Assembly (NCBI RefSeq): GCF_002233675.1 | Contig: NZ_NMUQ01000003.1 | Location: forward strand, 1 to 37,017 | From: Paenibacillus herberti | GTDB taxonomy: Bacteria > Bacillota > Bacilli > Paenibacillales > Paenibacillaceae | DNA: 37,017 nt | Reading direction: 5' to 3' | Shown here: one piece after another, positions 32,916 to 37,017 of the stretch | Layout: each line of letters begins with the position of its first letter | Position numbering within the stretch: position 1 is the stretch's first letter | Program-made: the position numbers and the translations under genes | Notes under the pieces: generated by a model | What the model saw: the letters and a program-made list of their open reading frames with translations, nothing else | Told to the model about the DNA's origin: nothing | The model's database searches: none

Positions 32916-35900
32916 AGATCAGGAGGTTATTGATTTCTCAGAGCTTATGGGGCACCGGTTGTTTGTCGTATCGGGAAATACGGGGGCTGGGAAAACATCC
33001 ATTTTTGATGCCATCTGTTTTGCTTTATATGGAGATGCAAGCGGAGAGGATAGGAACGACAGTAGAATGCTTCGCAGTCATTTTGCCGATGACCAAATGT
33101 ATACTTCTGTTGATTTCATTTTCGAGTTGAAAGGTAGGACGTATCGCGTCTTCCGCCAACTAGCTCATGTAAAGGTGGGCAATAAAGGCGCGACGGGGGA
33201 CAGATATGAATTGTATGGAGTCGTCCATGGTGAAGAAGTTCCGCTCACGGACAGGTTCATTGTGTCCCAGGTTGATGAGAAGCTCCGAGAAATCATTGGA
33301 CTTACGAAGGACCAGTTCAGTCAAATTGTCATGCTGCCACAGGGCGAATTTCGCAAGCTGCTCACTTCAGAGACGGAAAATAAAGAAGAGATCCTGCGCC
33401 GGATTTTTAAGACCGGGCTGTACAAATATGTCGCCGATCATCTCAATGAGAAGCGAAAGCAAATGCAACAAATCTGCACGGAGTTAACAAATATTCGGGA
33501 CTATCATATCAGCAATGTGAAGGGCTCTCTAGCCGGGCGGGAAGGCTCGGACCTATATAACGTATTTCAGCAACAGCACTATAATACGTTTCAAGTACTG
33601 GAAGCTTTAGAGCAAGAGATTGATTATTATACCGAGCAAATGAAGGTGAAGAAGCAGCAGTTGCAAGCTGAATCAAACAAGCAACAAGAACAAACAGCGG
33701 TATATCATCAAGCCCAGAACTTGAATGAGCAATTCGTCCTCCTGGATCAGAAAGTCACAGCGAGACAACAATTGGTAGAGCAAGAGCGGGAAATTCAGCA
33801 GAAAACGGTGCAGCTCGAACTTGCTGAGAAAGCCGTTCACCTCCATGTCTACGAGCAGCATCACGCGGAAATGATAGAAGAACTAACCCGCAAAGGCAAG
33901 CTTCTCGAAGATGCGCTTTCTGAATGCGTGCAAGCGGAGGCTGCACTTCAAGTGGCGATAGTGCATTATAAGCAGGAAGAGGATAATGAAGAGCCGAGAA
34001 AGCAGACTCTGCTCGAGCTGAACCGACTACAGGGCTACCTGCCAATCGTCAAGGAAATCGCTCAGAAAGAGCAATGGGTCATACTGCTTGCGTCAGAAGC
34101 TGAAATATTGTCGAAGCAATGCAAGGATGCCCAGGATGAGCTGGAGGCGCGGCAATCCGAACGATTGGCGACTGCTGCCGGGGTGAAGGAATTGGAAGCG
34201 AAGGCAGCCTATCTACCGGAAAAGACCGAGAAGCTTACCGTGCTGAGGCAGCAGGTGGGAGTCATCCTGGAGTACCTCAACCTGGTGAAAAAGTCTATGA
34301 AAGAACGAGAAGAGGAAAGAGAGCACGGCAAGGCATTTGGGCAAGCAGATCGAGCTTATACCGAAGTAGAGGACCGTTGGATTGAGGGGCAAGCAGGATT
34401 ACTCGCCATTCATCTTCATGATGGTGATTCTTGCCCGGTTTGTGGAAGTGTTGACCACCCGAAGAAAGCAGCCGCAACTGGAGATATCCCTACGAAAGAA
34501 GAGCTTGAACGGTTGCGTAAGGAGAAATCGACCTCAGAGAAGAAGCATCTCGAGGCGAAGGCAATACTCACAGCTACCGAACAGCAAATCCAGGAGAAAC
34601 AGCAGCAGGTGCTTGAACAAGGGGTAAACTTGGATGAGATCCAAGAGACTTACCAGACGCTGGTGAAGGAAGGGTTAGCGCTGGCTGAAGAGGAGAAGCA
34701 GCTGAAGGTTGAGCATGCCAAGCTCGCGCCGCTCAAGCTAGCCTTGGAATCATTGGATAGCAAGTTGGATGAGCTGCGTAAGCAAAAGGAACTTGTTCTG
34801 AATTTGTTCAATGACAAGAAGACGGCGCATGCGACAGAGAAGGCACTTTACGATCAATCGCTATTTGCTCTGCCGGAAGATGTGCGGAGTCTCGAAAAGC
34901 TGGAACAGCGGATTCGGATCGTGGAAGAAAGCAATAAGCAACTTGAGGACGCTTGGAAGAATGCCCAGTTGCAGTACCAAAAGGCAAATGATCGAAACAT
35001 TAGGGCCGTTTCAGGCCAAAGTAATGCGGAAAATCTGAAGAACGAGGCCATTGCTAATAAGGATAAGGCTCACCAGAGCTACATCGACGCGCTGCAGCAG
35101 GCCGGATTTAATACGGAGGAAGCGTATAAAGCGGCGAAAATGACGGATGCAGCTCGTGCTACCCTGAAAGAGCTGATCGATACGTATAAGACAACGATGG
35201 CATCGGTTTCGAAACAAATCGAGGAATTATCTGCGGCTCTCACAGGAAAAGAACGTCAAGATCTTTCTGTTCTGTTACATCGCCTACAGGAGCTGGAAAA
35301 ACACATTGACTCCATCCGCAGTGGATACATACAAGCAGAGAATTATTATGATAAGGGAACAGAATACAAGGAAAATATCCTAGAGGCTGAGCACCAGTGG
35401 CATGAGGCTGAACGTGAGTATCAACTAGTTAAAGATTTATATGATGTGGTTCGAGGAGAAAACGGCAAAAAGATTTCCTTTGAACGATATCTGCAGATCG
35501 AGTTTCTGGAGAAGATTATTCATACAGCGAACCAGCGGTTGCAGCAGATATCTGGCGGGCAATATTATCTGGTACGCAGTGACCGTATGGAGAAACGTGG
35601 TAAGCAGAGCGGCCTTGGATTTGATGTGTATGACAATTATACAGGTCATCTGAGGGATGTGAAGACATTATCTGGCGGGGAAAAGTTCAATGCTTCACTC
35701 TGTTTGGCGCTAGGAATGGCGGATGTTATTCAATCGTATGAAGGAGGCATCTCGCTGGAGACGATGTTTATCGACGAAGGATTTGGCTCGTTGGATGAAG
35801 AGTCGTTGAACAAGGCGATTGATACCTTGATCGACCTTCAGCAATCCGGACGTATGATAGGCGTCATCTCACATGTACAGGAGCTGAAACAAGCCATACC

Positions 35901-35964
35901 AGCCATTCTTGAAGTAAAGAAAATAAAAGAGGGTCATAGCTACACTAACTTTTACGTAAGTTAG
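32872..35964 (+). CDS. sbcC: Exonuclease SbcCD, ATPase subunit SbcC
   Basis: SMC/Rad50-type ATPase of 1030 residues. Walker A is GNTGAGKT (residues 35-42), the zinc hook CPVC is at 521-524 in the middle of two long coiled coils, and the C-terminal lobe has the signature TLSGGEKFNASL and Walker B with D-loop MFIDEGFGSLDEE. It forms a tetramer with SbcD and opens DNA ends in an ATP-driven way. ATG 32872 (MKPLKLTMTAFGPY, the usual SbcC start) is preferred over GTG 32863 because GAAGGAAGG lies about eight bases before it. Everything expected is present and no damage is seen. Confidence 0.97.
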   Translation: MKPLKLTMTAFGPYKDQEVIDFSELMGHRLFVVSGNTGAGKTSIFDAICFALYGDASGEDRNDSRMLRSHFADDQMYTSVDFIFELKGRTYRVFRQLAHVKVGNKGATGDRYELYGVVHGEEVPLTDRFIVSQVDEKLREIIGLTKDQFSQIVMLPQGEFRKLLTSETENKEEILRRIFKTGLYKYVADHLNEKRKQMQQICTELTNIRDYHISNVKGSLAGREGSDLYNVFQQQHYNTFQVLEALEQEIDYYTEQMKVKKQQLQAESNKQQEQTAVYHQAQNLNEQFVLLDQKVTARQQLVEQEREIQQKTVQLELAEKAVHLHVYEQHHAEMIEELTRKGKLLEDALSECVQAEAALQVAIVHYKQEEDNEEPRKQTLLELNRLQGYLPIVKEIAQKEQWVILLASEAEILSKQCKDAQDELEARQSERLATAAGVKELEAKAAYLPEKTEKLTVLRQQVGVILEYLNLVKKSMKEREEEREHGKAFGQADRAYTEVEDRWIEGQAGLLAIHLHDGDSCPVCGSVDHPKKAAATGDIPTKEELERLRKEKSTSEKKHLEAKAILTATEQQIQEKQQQVLEQGVNLDEIQETYQTLVKEGLALAEEEKQLKVEHAKLAPLKLALESLDSKLDELRKQKELVLNLFNDKKTAHATEKALYDQSLFALPEDVRSLEKLEQRIRIVEESNKQLEDAWKNAQLQYQKANDRNIRAVSGQSNAENLKNEAIANKDKAHQSYIDALQQAGFNTEEAYKAAKMTDAARATLKELIDTYKTTMASVSKQIEELSAALTGKERQDLSVLLHRLQELEKHIDSIRSGYIQAENYYDKGTEYKENILEAEHQWHEAEREYQLVKDLYDVVRGENGKKISFERYLQIEFLEKIIHTANQRLQQISGGQYYLVRSDRMEKRGKQSGLGFDVYDNYTGHLRDVKTLSGGEKFNASLCLALGMADVIQSYEGGISLETMFIDEGFGSLDEESLNKAIDTLIDLQQSGRMIGVISHVQELKQAIPAILEVKKIKEGHSYTNFYVS

Positions 35965-36029
35965 TTCTTGCTATCTTGTCCTAAAAGAATGACCTCTGCA
36001 TAAATATGTAGTAGAGGAGCGTGAAAACA

Positions 36030-36377
36030 GTGGACAAAAAAGTGAAACGATACTATCAATTAAAGCAAAAGCAAAAAGAGATAGAGCAGGAATTGACGGA
36101 ACTGCGCGGCGAGATCTTGAACCATTGTACAGAACAGGGCATTTCAGAGCTTGAGGTTGGAAGCTATAAGGTGAAGATCGTACTTCAAGAGCGTAAGGAA
36201 TACGACGATAACAAGCTTTATGAAGCGATACCTGATCCTGGTGTATGGCGAATGCTCTCCAAAACGGATTCCTCCAAGATTGCGAGCCTCATCAAACTGA
36301 ATGTCATTTCGGAAGAAAAGATTAAAGATACTTTCTCTGTTAAGAACGTAACATTGCTTCAAGTGGATAAAAAGTAA
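36030..36377 (+). CDS. Small coiled-coil protein of unknown function downstream of sbcC
   Basis: Protein of 115 residues. The first 40 residues are a highly charged coiled coil (KRYYQLKQKQKEIEQELTEL) ending in a Cys, followed by a compact region with a conserved-looking WRMLSKTDSSKIASLIKL segment. The size and coiled coil recall phage host-nuclease inhibitors (Gam/Gp157-like), which would be notable next to SbcCD, but the likeness is only in general shape and I do not assign a function. GTG 36030 is chosen because GAGGAG lies ten bases upstream; a GTG in frame at 36021 is too close to it. It is 65 bp after sbcC on the same strand and is followed by a terminator, so it may be co-transcribed with sbcDC. 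Confidence 0.7.
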   Translation: MDKKVKRYYQLKQKQKEIEQELTELRGEILNHCTEQGISELEVGSYKVKIVLQERKEYDDNKLYEAIPDPGVWRMLSKTDSSKIASLIKLNVISEEKIKDTFSVKNVTLLQVDKK

Positions 36378-36392
36378 ATGAATGCTGCTCTT

Positions 36393-36422
36393 ACCTCGCC
36401 TTTACGGCGGGGTTATTTTTTT
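36393..36422 (+). terminator. Terminator after the small coiled-coil gene
   Basis: Stem acctcgcc / ggcggggt (8 bp, one G-T pair), loop tttac, followed after TA by seven T residues. Probably the end of the sbcDC transcript. Confidence 0.88.
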
Positions 36423-36659
36423 CTGTGAAAAAAGCCGCTGTTCTATGGGAGAAAAGGACTTGTAGTATGATTTGTCGAAATATTACAGAAAATGTTTCAT
36501 GAGAACGAATGTTCAGTGACAGAGTGTTGACGTATCGATGTGGTTTAATAAAAGCATAATGCAAATTATAGGTCTAATGAAACAATCCATTGCTATCGTA
36601 CGGAAAAACACTTTGTTGACTTTCTATTGGACCATTAAGATCTCAAACACAAATGCAAC
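36423..36659 (+). other. Intergenic region before the second IS66 element
   Basis: About 235 bp with no gene. It contains TTGTAGTATGAT (36460-36471), an extended -10-like sequence identical to the one before ppc, but no gene follows it before the IS. No repeats like the Tn7-type end at 14661-14820 were found here. Confidence 0.4.
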
Positions 36660-37017
36660 GTTACTACTTAGGCCCTCTAAATTTAGCTGAGGGGCCTTTT
36701 AATTTTCAAGGATTTCCGTGAGAAATGTTGAACTTCTCCTTAACAAGGAATACAACGGAGGAGATCTCATGAAACTAGCCCGGGAGCAAGCGATGAGGCT
36801 TAGCAAGAATGAGCTCGTTGAGATGGTTTTTAGCTTACTGGCCATCGTGGAGCAGCAGGCCGCTCATATCAAGCAGTTAGAGCAACGTGTCCATGAATTG
36901 GAGCGTCAGTTGGGTCAGAATAGCAGCAACAGCAGCAAGCCTCCCTCCAGCGACGGTCTGCGCAAACCGACGAACTTACGCCAAGCCGGTGGGAAAAAAG
37001 GAGCACCGAAAGGGCAA
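36660..37017 (+). mobile_element. Second IS66-family element, 5' part (cut by window end)
   Basis: The terminal repeat gttactacttaggccctc begins at 36660 and shares its first 13 bases with the ends of the IS at 15693-17264. An imperfect hairpin aggccctc..gaggggcct followed by TTTT lies just inside, like the equivalent end of the first IS. A transposase gene starts at 36769. It is a different, diverged member of the family, in the opposite orientation to the first. Confidence 0.88.
36769..37017 (+). CDS. IS66-family transposase TnpC, N-terminal 83 residues (partial)
   Basis: The reading frame is open from ATG 36769 to the window edge (83 codons), with GGAGGAG five bases before the start. It has the N-terminal coiled coil (QQAAHIKQLEQRVHELERQL) and the family motif GQNSSNSSKPPSSDGLRKP, followed by a lysine-rich GGKKGAPKG. 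From the motif onward it closely resembles the first IS66 transposase in this window, but the first 45 residues differ clearly. Whether the gene is intact beyond the window is unknown. Confidence 0.92.
   Translation, partial: MKLAREQAMRLSKNELVEMVFSLLAIVEQQAAHIKQLEQRVHELERQLGQNSSNSSKPPSSDGLRKPTNLRQAGGKKGAPKGQ

Overview
The window looks like chromosomal DNA of a Paenibacillus-type Firmicute. The gene order sigW-rsiW-cdaA-cdaR-glmM-glmS is the classic Bacillales order, the proteins read as Firmicute versions, glmS is preceded by a glmS ribozyme, and housekeeping genes look about 50% G+C or higher while the accessory block is clearly more AT-rich (judged by eye).

Layout. (1) 1-766: the last bases of a 23S rRNA gene, then seven tRNA genes (Asn, Ser, Glu, Val, Gln, Lys, Leu) and a terminator; no 5S gene lies between 23S and the tRNAs. 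(2) 856-2657: a Fur-box-controlled siderophore ABC ATPase and a FhuF-like [2Fe-2S] ferric-siderophore reductase. (3) 2678-3125: a second tRNA operon (Gly, Arg, Pro, Gly) with promoter and terminator. (4) 3183-6286: phosphoenolpyruvate carboxylase. (5) 6508-14626: sigW-rsiW-cdaA-cdaR-glmM-(glmS ribozyme)-glmS, combining cell-envelope stress control, c-di-AMP synthesis and amino-sugar supply. A consensus ECF-type promoter lies between sigW and rsiW.

(6) 14639-36377: the accessory region. Twelve bases after the glmS stop codon begins an array of eight 20-bp units that looks like the right end of a Tn7-like transposon in attTn7. A tnsA gene follows, reading away from that end as in Tn7. It is cut after about 195 codons by an IS66-family element (ISBst12-like, one transposase gene, killed by an in-frame TAG). 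tnsB, tnsC and tnsD are absent. Directly behind the IS lies a decayed ORF whose last stop codon overlaps the start of a complete six-gene operon: brxA-brxB-brxC-pglX-pglZ-SNF2 helicase. This is a BREX phage-defence system in type 1 order, but with a large SNF2/HepA-type helicase in the place of the Lon-like brxL, so it resembles type 5 with a single brxC. It ends at a strong terminator. sbcD-sbcC and a small coiled-coil protein gene follow. (7) 36660-37017: the start of a second, diverged IS66-family element, pointing outward and cut by the window edge.

Most interesting reading: a BREX island that was probably cargo of a Tn7-like element at glmS and was stranded there when IS66 activity removed the rest of the transposition genes. 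BREX genes carry simple-sequence tracts (ten AAAGAG copies and a G7 run in brxC, a C7 run in pglX) that could support length or phase variation. Functional calls are from motif recognition by eye; no database search was run.
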